Assembly: GCA_029168955.1 (NCBI GenBank)
Contig: JAPDOI010001430.1
Coordinates: 117,510 to 181,509 of the forward strand
Origin: Aplectana chamaeleonis
Lineage: Eukaryota; Nematoda; Chromadorea; Rhabditida; Cosmocercidae
Direction: 5' to 3'
Length of the DNA: 64,000 nt
In this document: positions 35,721 through 48,814 of the stretch, piece after piece
Layout: the number at the start of each line of letters is the position of its first letter
How positions within the stretch are numbered: position 1 is the first letter of the stretch
Notes under the pieces: generated by a model
The model's input: the letters and a program-made list of their open reading frames with translations, nothing else
Database searches by the model: none
What the model was told of the DNA's origin: nothing
Made by a program: the position numbers and the translations under genes

Positions 35721-38700
35721 AACACATCTGTCCCATCTCTTTTTTTCCGCGCTAACATCTTTGTTCTTGACTTTCTTTGTTGTCCATACTTTATTGTTTT
35801 TCTAACTTGTTTCAGTTAAGAACAAAACGATATTACATTTGCATTATAAGTGAATAACATTCCTCTTATACTATTTGCTGCTGTTTTTTTGCTTGTTTCA
35901 CGTACACCTGATGTTATCTGATATATGTCTGCTTTTGTTGCAGTTTGCTAATCCAAACTCTATGAACCTGCATTACTCAAGCCGCCGATGCCGTTATTTT
36001 TGTTATTTTCATGCACATGTCACTGTGGGCGCCATTTCCAGTGATTTTGTCGTAAGTACTACATATTACTACCTTTTACGCTTGGCATTAGGTATCGTGG
36101 AGATGTCAGAAAACCTTAAATTAAATGACACAGATGTGAGCTTGAAAGTTACGATAGAACCTCCACATTTTTTTTTATTTCCTATGGGATGAAATTGTCG
36201 GAGAAACTCCAGGAAATATTGAATTGACCGGAAGAGTCTCTGCTGCAAAGTGAGACTTCTTCCCATACCGTCTACCAACTAAATCTTGTGAAGTAGTAAG
36301 CGGGCTGTTGTCTCCAGACTCTTGGCCGCAAGTTTTCAACACAGGTTGATGAAGCTTTCGAAAAAGCCAGCAATCCGGAACAGTTAAAATTTTTGATTGT
36401 CCAGCAGGTGACCGTCCTAGTGCGCAGCAAAACGTGTCTATCGGGAAGACGTTATCTCAGTGACTGTAGAAAAAACCTCTTTTTCTAGTCTTTCCGTGTG
36501 CGTGTGCGGATCAGAGGGGATACATGGAGGTAAGCAGCATCGTCTGCACACGCACGCGTGATGAGTGGATTGCTCCTCAAAACTCTCATGTTTGCCGAAA
36601 AATATCTTGATATTATTCTCATGACAAATCCCAACATTTTAATTTGTGATTAAAATTTTTGTGATTGAAATTAACTCATGAGCAGCTAGAAAGCAAGTCT
36701 ACTGAAACGTGGGTGAGGTGACAAACAGATTGCATAATAAAATAACGGGAGTCTCTGGCGGGACCGGATTATGAGTAAAACTCATTATGAACAAACACTT
36801 GTTTCTTTGTGCCCGCGTTTGGTGAACTCAAGAGGTTAGGAGATCGTGGCTTTTCTGTTCTGATAATTCCTTGGAGTTGCCCCGTAGAAAAATAACAGCC
36901 CTCATCTTATCAAGATTTCCTATGCAGAAATCGACTGCAAGCTCTTACACTCTTCATGATGAAGTTGACCCTCTATATATGTACTTGGTCAAGATGTGAG
37001 AGCGATTGTAGTGGGAGAATGTGGGGCGAATGCAGGGTTTCGAATATTTGGTATCATTTTCATCACCGTCGCCTCTCACATTTCGTGCACTGGAAGGAAT
37101 TTTGTGGCATGGCTGAAATCGAATTTACTGTAATGCACTGTTCTCATCGCAGCGATATCCCGGTCCCGAGTTGCAGACAACCGCAGTTGCAGCTATAAGC
37201 GTGTCCGAATGAAACTGTCACGCCTACGTGGTCAGCGTGCGTGTCAGGCGTTCATCGGGGCAGCCATTTTTCGGACAGGCCTCCCTGCACGGCTGCGAAC
37301 AGCTACATGGGATATTATTCACCATTGATCCTGCAACACATTCAAGCTATTCCATTAACATGTCTGGAAAATGTTCCTGCGACGGCCGCTCCGACTGACA
37401 CGTTGACCGCGTGGGTAGGACAGTCCCGATCCTGACAGACTTTACCCAGCACAATCATCATACGTGCTACAACAGCGGAACAAATTTTTGCTCCGATAAG
37501 GAAAGTATGTATCTACATTTCTTTTAGTTCCAAGGTCACATCAAAAAGGCCTGATTACTCTGTTCCTTCGCGCGCTTGTGCGGAGCGAGGAGTAGAGACA
37601 ACGCATTAAGCGTGGGGGAAGGAGACGAAGCTGTATGCGCACGCAGAGGCACGCAATCAACGGAAATAAATTTCACTCATAGAAACAGAGGAGATATACA
37701 CATACAGTACAGAACTGGGTTCTGTCGCGTGTTCATCTCTCGAGCGAACTTCAGGGCAAACATTTCTTGAAAACTATAGGAATTCAGTTTCCTCCTGTAA
37801 ACATCTAGCGCATTGTGAGATGGAAACAAGTGTGTAGAAATTTTTTCTTCGTTTGCTCAAAATGTACTTTGAATCGCTTCCATTAAATGATAGCGATGCA
37901 TTGAAATTTTAGGAAGTGAGTGCAACGGCAGATTTGACATCAGATTACTTCCATGGCTTTATCCTAGTATTGTAAATGTTGAGGTCAGCCTGCATGACAT
38001 CATCTAAAACATCCTATGTCGTTCAATCAGTAGGTTTGCTCCAGAACATGTTTTCCACCACATTATTTAATACTACAGAAATATCTCTCACGATCTCATT
38101 TCTCGCATTTAAATTTATTGTACCGCCTTGACAGAAATTTCTTCCTTCGCTTCCCCAGGCGACCCTGAGTAAGCTGCGCCCCGGTCGGTCAAAATAAAAA
38201 CATAAAGCGTAGCTTTCTCAGATTAGTCCGGGCGGAATGAGCAGTGAAGTGGTCGGTCATGGCAAATTGCAATTAAGATAAAAAGATTTTTGACTTCTTT
38301 CGACCAACTCAAAATGAAGGAGATAGGCTATAGCGGTGATGACATTCCAATATGGCTGAGACCGCGCTTTCACTGCCTACCCCCCGACGGGCTCAAAGGA
38401 TTTTTCAGAAAGTGAGAGAATTGTATCTACACATTTTGAACATTCCACTGTATTTTTGCACCTATTACTGATCTTATTTATGCAGTTGCTCCTAATGTTG
38501 TTTTGCGGAAGTTTTCATTGCTTTGATAGTGATAATGTAGTGTTGTTTTGCTGTGACATAAAACGTTTTGTTGTCCAAGTTTAATGGTTATGGTAAACAC
38601 CTATTCCTTTAGTGGTTTCGCAGCATCGTGACTGTGGTTTCTTTTTTCAAAAATACCCTTACACATCGGCCAGAGGTGCAAAGGCTGGAGGATAGCTGGA

Positions 38701-39290
38701 GACTAGCATGAGAAACGATAGGGCAGAAGGGATCTGTCACTGTCAACAATTCATTCTCTCTTGTTCACTGATTTGTCTCTAAACGCCACGAATTTTGGTG
38801 GCAAAATCATCCGGTAAATGCCAGCGCTATTTGATTACACACGGTGAACGCGAATGAAACGGTCGCGAAATATTTTCTCACTCATCAGGAGAGAACCGAG
38901 ATAATGCCGATGAGATGGCCGCAGGGAATGAAGTTAAGGCCGCTGAATGAGAAATTATCGTTGTCCCGTATTGACTTCCTAATATGGATTTAGCTAAATA
39001 CCTGTAAAACTGCCGCAAAAATGCACTCAAACAGTTGGTTAACGTGCCGGAATCTGTAGATATAAGGTCTGTAAAAAGTATGATATTTCGTTGGATAGAC
39101 TGCCAAAGAATGCTGGCAAGTGTCAGTTCGCTAAATGGCCGCGAAGTGGTGAATTGATGTGCGCGGGCAGACGACGAAGAAGAGCGTGTTAGTACCGACT
39201 GTCCGCTGCCGATCTATTGATGTCGAGCGGGAAGGGTTACGGGACGCCGGCTAATAGGGACCGCGGGAAGTGTGCTGTCTGTGGAAAAAG
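35721..39290. other. Unassigned DNA, no gene supported
   Basis: The longest ORF (35,875-36,192, plus, 105 codons) has a hydrophobic start and the reading EMSENLKLNDTDVSLKV but no recognisable domain. A hairpin GTGCGTGTGC / GCACACGCAC spans 36,498-36,555. Spliced exons cannot be excluded, but nothing identifies one. Confidence 0.4.
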
Positions 39291-40727
39291 GCAACCCCTG
39301 CCGTCGACATTTCGCATCTCCTGTGTTGGTGCAATTTTCTCGATAACTAGAGCCCACTCATTCTAGCAGTGAGCAATAATATTTTCGGAACACCCAACCT
39401 CAGAGTACAAAAAGACATTTGGAAGTTATATCGCAATTTTCGAAAATTTAAAAATTTAGAGTTTTTCAGCAGATTTCCCCGAATTAGCGTTCTATTTCTT
39501 CTCTTTCTAGGAAAGCTGTGAAAACCAGCTAACAATGACTGTGCAGAGGACGTTTCGTAGACAGATATTCCAATTTTTGGAAAAGTTGAAGAATTTTTAG
39601 TTTGTTTTATGTTAGTCAAAACATGACTCTTCGGCCAAAAACAACATTCTTGTTACTTCTCCCATCTCCAGTCGGGCTCATATGGGATATGGAATCGAGA
39701 AATAGTCGCCAATTTAGTATACACCCATACATCGACACTTTAAACGGGAAAGGGATTAAATACGGTGGGTTAGAAATTTGAGCATTTTTGGGCTCAAGAG
39801 GGATTGAGAGCGCCCGATGAGGCGCTCTGGCGTGGGCGGAGCAAGTGGGGCGGGCCTGGCCCCGCCCCTCGTCGCGGACGAGATTGTCTCTAAACTGGCT
39901 CTTTCTCCTTTGTATTTTCCACGTTCTTCAGCAGTATTCCACTAAACTCTAACGTTCTAGACGCTGCTCAACAGGTCTGTTTCCTTCCCATGACTGTCCT
40001 GTAGAAGAAACGCTTATCCCAAATGCACTGATTTGTTAACTCATGAAAGTTTGCATGTTTACATGTTAACATGGAACTTTTCTTGACTTGCAATATGATG
40101 CTATACATCACTCATTTTTCCGCAGGAGTGATTCGAGGAAAAGGTGAGTCGTCTCTTTCTCTAATTTCTTTCTCTCTCCATTCCTTTGAAACGTACCAGT
40201 GATTTAGAATTCGTGTATTACTCTATTCGCGCAGTGTTAAAATCTTTTAATGTTGTTTAACACTTTGAACCTTTTCATTTTCCGTTGCGCGGCCTAACAA
40301 TTGTTCATAAATCTCAAAAGTCGATTATCAATATTATAATTTTAATTTGAAAATTTACGAGGAGCTCAAAAATAACATCTGAGAAATACGGAAACCTTCC
40401 CTATTAATTACCTAGATTTTCTACACATTCGAATCTTCCTCGAAACAAAATATTAATTTGTAATATCTTCGGTTCACATAGTTTTCACGCCCTCAAGCGG
40501 AGAAAAAAATTTTTTTTTTAATAATAGTGTTGATACATATTATCATCCAGATATTTTCTCCATGGCTTGACTCAATTTTATATTTTTCTATTTATCCAAC
40601 TACATATCATGCCATATTGAGAAAATTTTGGAGCCTCTTGACAACTTTTCATTCTTCGAGTAGCATAATTGAAACTTTAAAACAATCATATATATGTCTT
40701 ATTCTGCTAATGCCTCTCCAATGAATT

Positions 40728-40760
40728 TTCTAGAACATTCAAGTGTTTTCTAGAACACTC
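40728..40760. promoter_or_regulatory. Tandem heat-shock-element-like motifs, left arm
   Basis: TTCTAGAACATTC (40,728-40,740) has three perfect alternating TTC/GAA units at the correct 2-bp spacing, the HSF consensus. After 7 bp a second copy reads TTCTAGAACACTC (one unit degenerate). The right arm has the mirrored pair with both copies perfect. HSF binding is inference. Confidence 0.5.
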
Positions 40761-42736
40761 TTCATTGGCATTTTATTCACCAAATTTTGAAAAATCAGGC
40801 GGAGTTCAAAAACTCAGGTAAGCGTTAGTTTTGCTAGATCGTAACATTTCTAGAGATTTACACAGATAATTCGTGTGAAGAAATTTAGTGAGTGTTAATG
40901 AAGAATATGAGAACTCGGATCTATTTTCTAAGCCCTCGCTTGATCGGATCAATTCCTAACCTGTCTGAAAAAGCTGTTGTAGAAACCTCCTGTGATTTAC
41001 AAAATCAGATTTTCAAGCAAAAACGTAGAGGAACCTTCATATAAAACTGAAAAAAGGAGTTCGTGTGAATTTTTTCGCTTTATATTTCTTCCAAACTTTT
41101 CAAAATAGATTTTCGCTATGTTTCATTTATAAATGCTTATGAATGCATCTAGTTCAAAGGAAAATGCATTCAAATTTTTTTGAAAAATGTTTTTATCTTA
41201 TTTCATTTTTTATTTGCATTTATTTTCTTATTTTCGCATCGGAAAATTATATTCTTAAATTGGCAGAAACCCTAAAAAAATAAAGGAGAAGAACAGCGTT
41301 CTGGTTGATTTCACCAATTTTTACCCTTGTTTCAGTTTTTTTTTATTAATGAAGCGCGTTTTGGTTTCTTTCAAACATGCAGTCTCAATATGGACTGAAT
41401 TTCTTTCCATCCTAGAGTCAAATCTTTTTTTTGCAGTCATTCAGCTAGGGCAGACATGCTTATTTTGATCTGTATTCTCAGCCTTTGCATTCAGCCTAAT
41501 AAATTTGGCTCATATCGGACGATATTTCCATCCTTGGATGGCTCGTAACCTCAGCATATCCATTGGACACAACACATTACAAGACAAGTAAGCCAGGATC
41601 GTTAACATGTCTCAACGACAATTTCCAATGGAAGTGTGGGTAGCAGGGTCATCAGACTACGGACATCAACGATAATTTAATGGATTGTATACTAAGGCTG
41701 AGAACAAGATCTGGAATTAAAAAATACACTGTTTTCCTCAGCGAACGACAAAAAACAGACGAAGAAGGAGAAGGGGTGTTTTTCCAGAAGGAAAAGATAT
41801 TGTTTGGGAAATCAAAAAAAATCATAAAATTTTACATCAACATCACAAAATTCAAGAATTTCGTTGCTTTTCTTTTCAAGCATTCTCAGAGAAATCCTGT
41901 TTTGTAATCCGAATGAGAAAATTTTTTTTTTCGAACGGTCCTCATTAGGTTAATTTTCCCGAATCAGTCTCTTGCTTTCTTTCGAGTGAATGTAACCCAG
42001 TGAAGTTATTTCCTGAAATTAGTCATGAAAATGCAAAGAGAAAAAAAACAAACTGAAAATTTATTCAACTTGAAAATCAGTATGGAAAAGCGTTTACGTC
42101 CATCCGATCGCTTTTGCAAACTAATAAATATTATTTTGCTGGTTCTGTATTCTGCCTTCAATTTAATTCACTGATATCTATTTATATTTATAATGCTCTG
42201 AAAATCGATTTCACTTTGATTTCAAGGTTTCTGTTAAGTTGACAAGAAAAAAAGAGTCGTGCATACTTCATTCAAGAATGATTGCTTAGATGGAAGCGCT
42301 ATTCCTTCCCGAAACAATAAATTATACTAATACGTATATAAAGTTCATATGTATAGGAATATACATCAAGTATGGACAATTACATGATCGCCAACTTTAT
42401 AATTACATTAGACCCCATCTTCAGATAATTCATGGTAAGTTAATTAGAAGAGGAAAAGTATGAAAGAGAAGATGACAAAGTTTTTTCCGCCCCTGGCCTC
42501 AGAAGAACTTTATGGAGCAGCTCTGCCTGGGCTTCTCAGTGAGGAACAGAACTTTCGATGAGAAAGAAAGATGAAAACGAAAGCATGAGCCGAGCAGAGT
42601 GAAGTAGTGTTAGAAACGTTAGAAAGAGGTATTAGGGCAAGAAGCTATAGTATACTATCAATATCAGAATGAAGTCCATATGATCACAGTCCTTATTTTG
42701 GACAGTATCGAACACCGACCTATCAACAGTGAAGAC

Positions 42737-45612
42737 TTAGCATGTTATGCTTTTTACCAATTGTGTTATACTTTTCTTATCATCTCTTAGGTTAAACTTA
42801 TATGCTATCATTTTTTGTTTATAGATGCATTTTATTATATTTACTTCTACGAATTCTGGTGTATATTGGTTTCCAATTAAAACTGTTTTCATTTCTTTGA
42901 GTTTTTCCGTGAAGGAATCTAAATTTGAACAGATATTAGCTAATCTCAAGGTCTCCGTGTAAATTGTGGATGCTTTGACTTTTATAGAGATATCAGAATG
43001 AGCATGAGGAAATCTTTTAACTCTGAAATTGAAATCATCTGTCTTATCATACAATTTTGTGCGTATTATATTATTAATTATTTCTATACTAATGCCTAAG
43101 TAACTGCTTTTATAGGGATTATTGTGCGTCTTTTTGAGCTCCAATACATTCTTGTATATTAGTGACATTTGACTGTCCACAAATGTTTCATCTTTATTAT
43201 GGATTATAAGCAAGTCATCCATATATCTAAAAGGTTCAAAAAGTACATTATTTTCAATTTCGCGTTGATAGAGTACCTATACTCCAACATGGAAACTGTT
43301 ATATCGGCTAGCAATGGGCTGAAGTTACCTCCCTGAGGTACTTCTTTTGTCTGTTGAAGCACAAGTTCTCCGAAACGACAGTAACTGTTGCGTAAAAGAT
43401 AGTCAACGTGATATATCAAGTCTGTGATGGTATAATATCTGTAACCGCCTTTATCCAGCTCAGAATCTCGCTGAAATACTCTGTGTCCATTGGTAACTAT
43501 CAATTTTTTATTAGCATTTTTGAAGCAAATTTTCAAAAATTCTTTCATGTTATACAGAATAAAACTGTGTGGAAGGTTAGTGAACACATCCGTAAAATCA
43601 GCAGAATAAACTTGAACCCCATTGGTACTCAATCTACATAATTGAGTTGCTATGTTAACGTTGGAGATAGTCCAATAGGTCTTGAGTCCTCCCTTCCTTT
43701 GGTAACTCACATTGGTATAATTAATAAAATGTGTCTTTAGAAACGAGAAAATTTTTTGCAGTTCTACTGCTAATGGTTTCATGCTGGTGTTTCTTGCTCC
43801 CGTAATGAATCTGAATTTTATAGGATCCTTATGTAATTTCGGTAAAGCGTAGATGATGGGTAACTCACAATCTATGTCAAATTTAAGTCCTGCTTTAATA
43901 TTGAAAAACTTATGCTTTAAAATGGTTGTTTGCCTGTTGGCATTATGAATCAGCTTATATGTGCCCTTATGGTTTTGTTCCTTTCAAAACTACCGTTTAT
44001 GATATTAAAACCAAGTTCTTTCATGAGAGATATGGTGTAGTATTTCTTACAAATAATCCCATAATTATTGCTAGCTTTATCTAAAGGGCAGAAAATGAAG
44101 TGTTTCTGGTATTCTTTCATACTCTTATAAGGTATCAGGCCATTAAACTGCCTACTGATGGAAATCCCTTGTAGTATTGGTTTGAGTCTTTTTCTGTACT
44201 GTTTTTTGAAGTGTAACTGCAAGTTATTTATTTTCATAACATCTAGCTTGTACTTATTTTTCATATAGTTCATGAATTTCGCTGTAGCGTCGAAATAAGT
44301 TTGTGTTATTTCACTCCTGTTATTCATCTTTTCTATTCTGTACTTAGTTCCTTTATTCAAAATTTCTTTGAGAATTGAATTTTTATTATATCAATATTCC
44401 CTGTTGATGTGTTGATGATGGGAATCAATATAATCTTTATATTCATCCCGATCCATATTCACAAATGCATCCATCTAATAGTATTTCTTGGATGCTACTT
44501 GTATCCAAAGTTTTTAGCATTTATTATAGTTGAAAATAATGCTAGATATAGGATTATCATAAATATGAACCACTCTTACTTTTTTATAACGTTCTATTTC
44601 AGTGTTAGGAACAAGGTTAGGCAAATCTATGCTGTTGAAAATTCTATTGAAATTGATCCGATCAGAAACGTTATTCAAATAATTCATTTTCAAGTAGTAG
44701 TAATCTTCTTGTTCATTTTTACGCCTTTCGTTACATTCCAAGTGATAGTGGAAATGAGTAAGAAGGCACAGAATCAGAAACTTAGTTTTGTTGGTGATAC
44801 TAGATAGGAAAGAATCTGAATGTAATAGTTCTATACGCCTTCGTATATTTCTTTTATTCATGTGTTTTATCAAACTATATATTTTCATAGCATTCGATCC
44901 ATCTTTCCCTTCTTTCTCTATGTAATCGATAACGTTTTGAACATCCAAAGAATTTAATCTATTTATCTTTTTTCTTCTACCTCTATTATTCCATTCCTTG
45001 GTAATTTTGAGTGCAAAGAATGGATTTTTGACTTTATGCCTAAGTGGATTACTGATATCTGAGATATTTCCATATCCTTTAATATTATCATTAAGTCCAA
45101 AAGGGTATGGTGTCATGAGAAGTTTTATCCAAAACTCTTCCTTCTCCAGTAAATTGTTTCTATCCGTATTTTCTAGACAAGAGTCCAAAATGTGTACAAT
45201 TATGTTGGATTTACATGTATGATAATGTGTGTATAATGGCGTAAATATTTTATAGTTGTTAATATTGCGTAGATGTTCCATTACTCTCTCTCTCTCAAGC
45301 TTCTAGTTGTCCTTCCAACGAATTGTAAATTACAACTCGAGCACTGAAAGCAATATATAACACCTCTAGACCTACAGTTAGCGCCATTAGTCTTGAATGT
45401 GTTAATACAAAAATTTGTAACGGTGGAATCAATATAGTTGTAAAACTTTATAAGTCTACAAACAGTGCATTTTGCCGAACATTTTGCTCCTTTTTGATCA
45501 TTACCAAAATCATTTATGGTATATTTGTTAGCTTCATCATTATACTTGGTAAAGGAAGACAGGGAGAAGTAGTTTTTGCTTGAATTGGAACCTGAGTTTT
45601 TGACAAGAATCT
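42737..45612 (-). pseudogene. Penelope-like element: N-terminal GIY-YIG endonuclease plus RT, decayed
   Basis: Coding order from the high coordinate. A stop at about 45,612 precedes a polar N-terminus, then a Cys cluster KCSAKCTVCRLI (about 45,470) and FCINTFKTNGANC. The GIY-YIG core follows: GVIYCFQCSSC, then QFVGRTTRSLRER (45,360-45,290), then EHLRNI and EEFWIKLLMTPYPFGLND (about 45,130). After a charged linker come RT motifs FCPLDKASNNYGIICKKYY (about 44,070), PIIYALPKLHKDPIKFRFIT (about 43,840), palm A VYSADFTDVFTNLPH (about 43,590), PQGGNFSPLLADITVSMLEY (about 43,320) and RYMDDLL (about 43,215). LPKLHK and the YSxDF..FTNLPH palm are PLE hallmarks. Endonuclease before RT is the permuted order known in the Naiad/Chlamys group, in contrast to classical Penelope. 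At least five frame breaks, including a GA-run near 45,290 and one near 43,245. Confidence 0.85.
45284..45296 (-). repeat. GA dinucleotide run that breaks the GIY-YIG frame
   Basis: Thirteen alternating bases (CT on plus). With this length the frame after TRSLRERE runs straight into a stop; one repeat unit fewer would carry the frame into the EHLRNI part. Slippage in this run is a simple explanation of the break. Confidence 0.6.
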
Positions 45613-45614
45613 AC

Positions 45615-45860
45615 GTAAGTGGGCGGCCAAACCCCTTACAGAGAGGAATCTCCCTTACGGGTTTGCCAGGGCTGGTGGCGGGGTTTTCAATCCCTAAAGT
45701 TTTGACTTAGTACTGGGTGGCGCAAAAAACTGATCCCTCTTTACATTTTCCGCTTGTAAACCCATCAGTACCAATCCCTATTTTTATTCAGAGGTGTGGC
45801 CCCCCATATATCTGTGAAGGAATTGGACTGGGATTGCATCTACTGTATTTACTCTAATAG
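45615..45860 (-). other. Upstream region of the Penelope-like element
   Basis: Immediately 5' of the PLE frame lie a CCAAACCCCTTAC / CTTACGGGTTTGCC imperfect hairpin (about 45,628-45,672) and the plus-strand text TTTACATTTTCCGCTTGTAAA, a short stem. A pLTR or 5' UTR is possible; no hammerhead ribozyme core was found. Confidence 0.35.
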
Positions 45861-46045
45861 AAGTACACCTCTATTTGAAGTACACCTCTTATAGATGTAC
45901 ACCCAAAAGGGAACGCTGAGTATTAGAAGTACACCTCTATTTGAAGTACACCTCTATTAGAAGTACATATAAAATAGAGGTCTGAGTATTAGAAGTACAC
46001 CTCTATTTGAAGTACACCTCTTTAGAAGTACACCTCTTTCGGAGT
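45855..46045. repeat. Tandem repeat of AAGTACACCTCT units
   Basis: At least seven units of 16-18 bp, typified by AGAAGTACACCTCTATTT, with interruptions. One isolated copy, AAGAAGTACACCTCTAATAG, sits at about 47,207-47,226 beyond the TTAA MITE, so the array probably once extended further. Confidence 0.75.
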
Positions 46046-46580
46046 GGACCCCCGGTACTTGGTTAAGTGATTGGCAACACGAATGGGGCATTTGAGAGAG
46101 ACCAGTTTGCCCGAGATTTTTTCAATAATGTGAGGTTAGAATATTAACAAAAAACTATCGGCCATCCCTTTTTTGGTCAAAGATTGCTTGTATGAGACAA
46201 CTTACGATAAAACCTCAGCGAACTTCAAATGACCAGGAAAAAACGCAGAGCTAAAGTTCGACATTGGTGTTATTCGCGGCAAATGAACAGAGTTTATTTC
46301 GGTTCTTTACAAATATTTTTGTTTGATTGGGTTTAGTCGATCAAAGTCGACTTGTTTTGGCACTAGACGTTGACTTTAGCTGTGCTTGAAAAACCAAGAT
46401 TGCCCAGCGTTACGAAGATTGGATCATTCACGTATAGAAATCGCTTATCAGAAACCACCAGTTCTAGACTTCACCTATAGTGGATTGTGGACGCAAAGAA
46501 CTCGCTTCTGGAAAAGCTGTTGTCAGGTCGTTCAAGAACCGCGCTTTTCAATCGCTCTGGACGGCTCGAAAGGCGATCAG

Positions 46581-47023
46581 TTAAAGGCAGTGTTCACAAT
46601 AAATTTCACTTCCGATATCACCTCGGTTTACGGAAGGTCTGGTGCCCTGTATAGCAAGGCATGCTTAAAAACCACGCGAAAGACGCGTTTTTGAGCCAAA
46701 GTAGGCCCTCCCTTTTTTACGCTGATTTTTGAGCGTGGAGGAATTGACCGCTATGAAGGTGCAATCAAGCGATCAGCTCACTTATCAGTACTTCCTTGAC
46801 TTGATTATTCCTGTAATCTGAGTCTTCATTTGTTCACATCGAGGGGGCGGAAGTGGAGCACCGGGCGGTTCTGGGACACCAAAACGCTTGTTTGCAGCTG
46901 TTATTTTGCCACTCCTGGCTCGTTTTTTACCGTTTTTTCGACACTGGGAGCCTAGAATCCTCCTCGCCTATCATTTCACTGTGGAAAGTCACCGATGATG
47001 TTCATCGTGAACGCTGCCTTTAA
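46581..47023. mobile_element. TTAA MITE inserted in the inverted-arm structure
   Basis: Starts TTAAAGGCAGTGTTCACAAT, ends TCATCGTGAACGCTGCCTTTAA-type, 443 bp with TTAA at both edges. It lies in the loop and has no mirrored partner, so it arrived after the large structure formed. Confidence 0.75.
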
Positions 47024-47229
47024 ATTGTTTTTAAGCATAACAAGTCGATGAAGCACGTGTCAACAAAATCGAAAACGAACTTATACATTTTTTGGAAGAA
47101 ATTAACTTGGGAAAGGTGTGAATAAATGATATCAGTGTAAATAAGAATAAAAATTGTGAACATCATAAATATCAAGGTACTTCCTCAAATGGCGCCTTCT
47201 CGTTTAAGAAGTACACCTCTAATAGTGAA

Positions 47230-48725
47230 AATAAATATAAAATATGGGTAGAAACAAATTTCAAGAAATTAAAAATCATTTTATTTTGCCTGAAAATCAG
47301 ATGCGCTTTTCATGATCGCGAAAACTCATAAGGAGTAGACGTCAAATTTAAAACGAACTCTCTTTCTGATTTCATGTGACTGTTCACCTACGCTTTTCTT
47401 GAAAATTGTATTCATAAGAGCTAACAACAGACAGTTTTCATATCGAGGGAAATGGGTTAACTACTTGCCGGCTTACAATTTATATCCTTTATATATAACG
47501 AGAAGGAAAATAGAAACGAATCGCAAATCATATCAATTATTGAAGAGGTTTCAAGCAAAAATTAATTACATTATACATCTCAGGAGAAGAAGAAGAAAAT
47601 GCATCCAGATGATGCTTCAACATTGGCGTGTGCAATAATCCTTGACTGGCTAAGACGTATAATAATTTACAATTAAAACGTATAGCCCTAACCGCTCACA
47701 CACGTCCGGGAGGAGCAACAGCGGAGCGGTCAGCCACGGTGGAACCCACGTGATAAGTAGATTTCAACATGGTGACAACCCGATGAGCTCTACTCCAACC
47801 GGCTCGAAATGAGAGGGCAAAGCTGTAGTTACATTGAGCAAACGAAAATTGAATTAATACGAAGAAAATGTATCAACTGAATGCTTCACCACTGGTGCGT
47901 AACACATTTCGTGACGGACGAGGAAAAGCTTTGTGATCAATGTGATTAGAATCGAAATTAGATAAGAATGTCAACTATCTTCTAACACGTGATGAGGATT
48001 GGCAGTTAGATAAGTCAGGGTTTTCAGCAATGTTAAAGAGATAATTTAGGAGGATTGAATACTTAGGCTGAGAACAAGATTTGGAATTCATTTAAACGTA
48101 AGCAACATTTTTACTGCAATCATGATAGCAAATCAATGCATTTAAATATCTTTTAAATAAAAAGAGAAAACGGCCATCCTTTTCCTACGCTCTTAACAAC
48201 TGATAACTCCTTAACTTCTTATCCTAGAATTTTCTCCGTGGCTTTCAGCCACTACCGTCATGTTCCAAAATTCCTTAATACAAGGTATTTCTTATGTTTC
48301 ATTGTACCACACCAGAACACTGGTTCGAACTCGTAGGTTACAAAACACTAGACCATTACACTTTATGTACGAAAACGGTGAATGCGATAAACACGAAGAT
48401 TGACAGTATACATAAGGAGAGGAAGTTGCATAACGATAGATAGAAGTAAAAACATGTGGAGGCGAAATACTCATAAACGTGAATCCCTAGCCATCGCTGG
48501 AAATAGTTGTTCGGGTCGCCGGGCCGTCAGGCGGCCGTGCCCAGCGAGCGCCTCTCGAGAATATGCCTAGCTGTCAGCCTATCCTCCGTTCCGCCCACCT
48601 CTCTGGCTCGGTGGACGGTCGGGTCAATCAAGGGCCGACATTTGTGTTAACGTACATGTGGTTCATAAGATCACTACATAAGTTATAAATTAACATACAT
48701 GATGAAGTATAAAAAAAGAGGAATT
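47230..48725. other. Loop DNA without a recognised gene, with an arm fragment
   Basis: A/T-rich. At 48,040-48,091 the text GATAATTTAGGAGGATTGAA then AGGCTGAGAACAAGAT matches the left arm near 41,673-41,715 in the same orientation, a stray fragment. GC-rich DNA at 48,505-48,640 is unassigned. Confidence 0.45.
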
Positions 48726-48726
48726 G

Positions 48727-48810
48727 TTACACTCAAACGTCTGCTGGGTTCAGGTAGAAGCAGGGGCACCAACGAGCAGGTACCAACAACAGGACTTGTA
48801 TACACACTCC
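48727..48810 (-). repeat. Isolated 5'-end fragment of the RTE element
   Basis: The reverse complement matches the first part of the RTE at 7,254-7,345: GTACCTGCTCGTTGGTGCCC, CTGCTTCTAC and CCCAGCAGACGTTT in the same order. No RTE coding region or 3' tail follows, which is unusual because LINE fragments normally keep the 3' end. Confidence 0.7.
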
Positions 48811-48814
48811 CATT

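Noticed and set aside
41645..41665. CTGATGAC on the minus strand of the left arm, considered as a hammerhead ribozyme core because PLEs often carry one
   Set aside because: The right arm reads GGTGGATGACC at the same place, the required stems and GAAA box do not line up, and no other candidate was found near the PLE.
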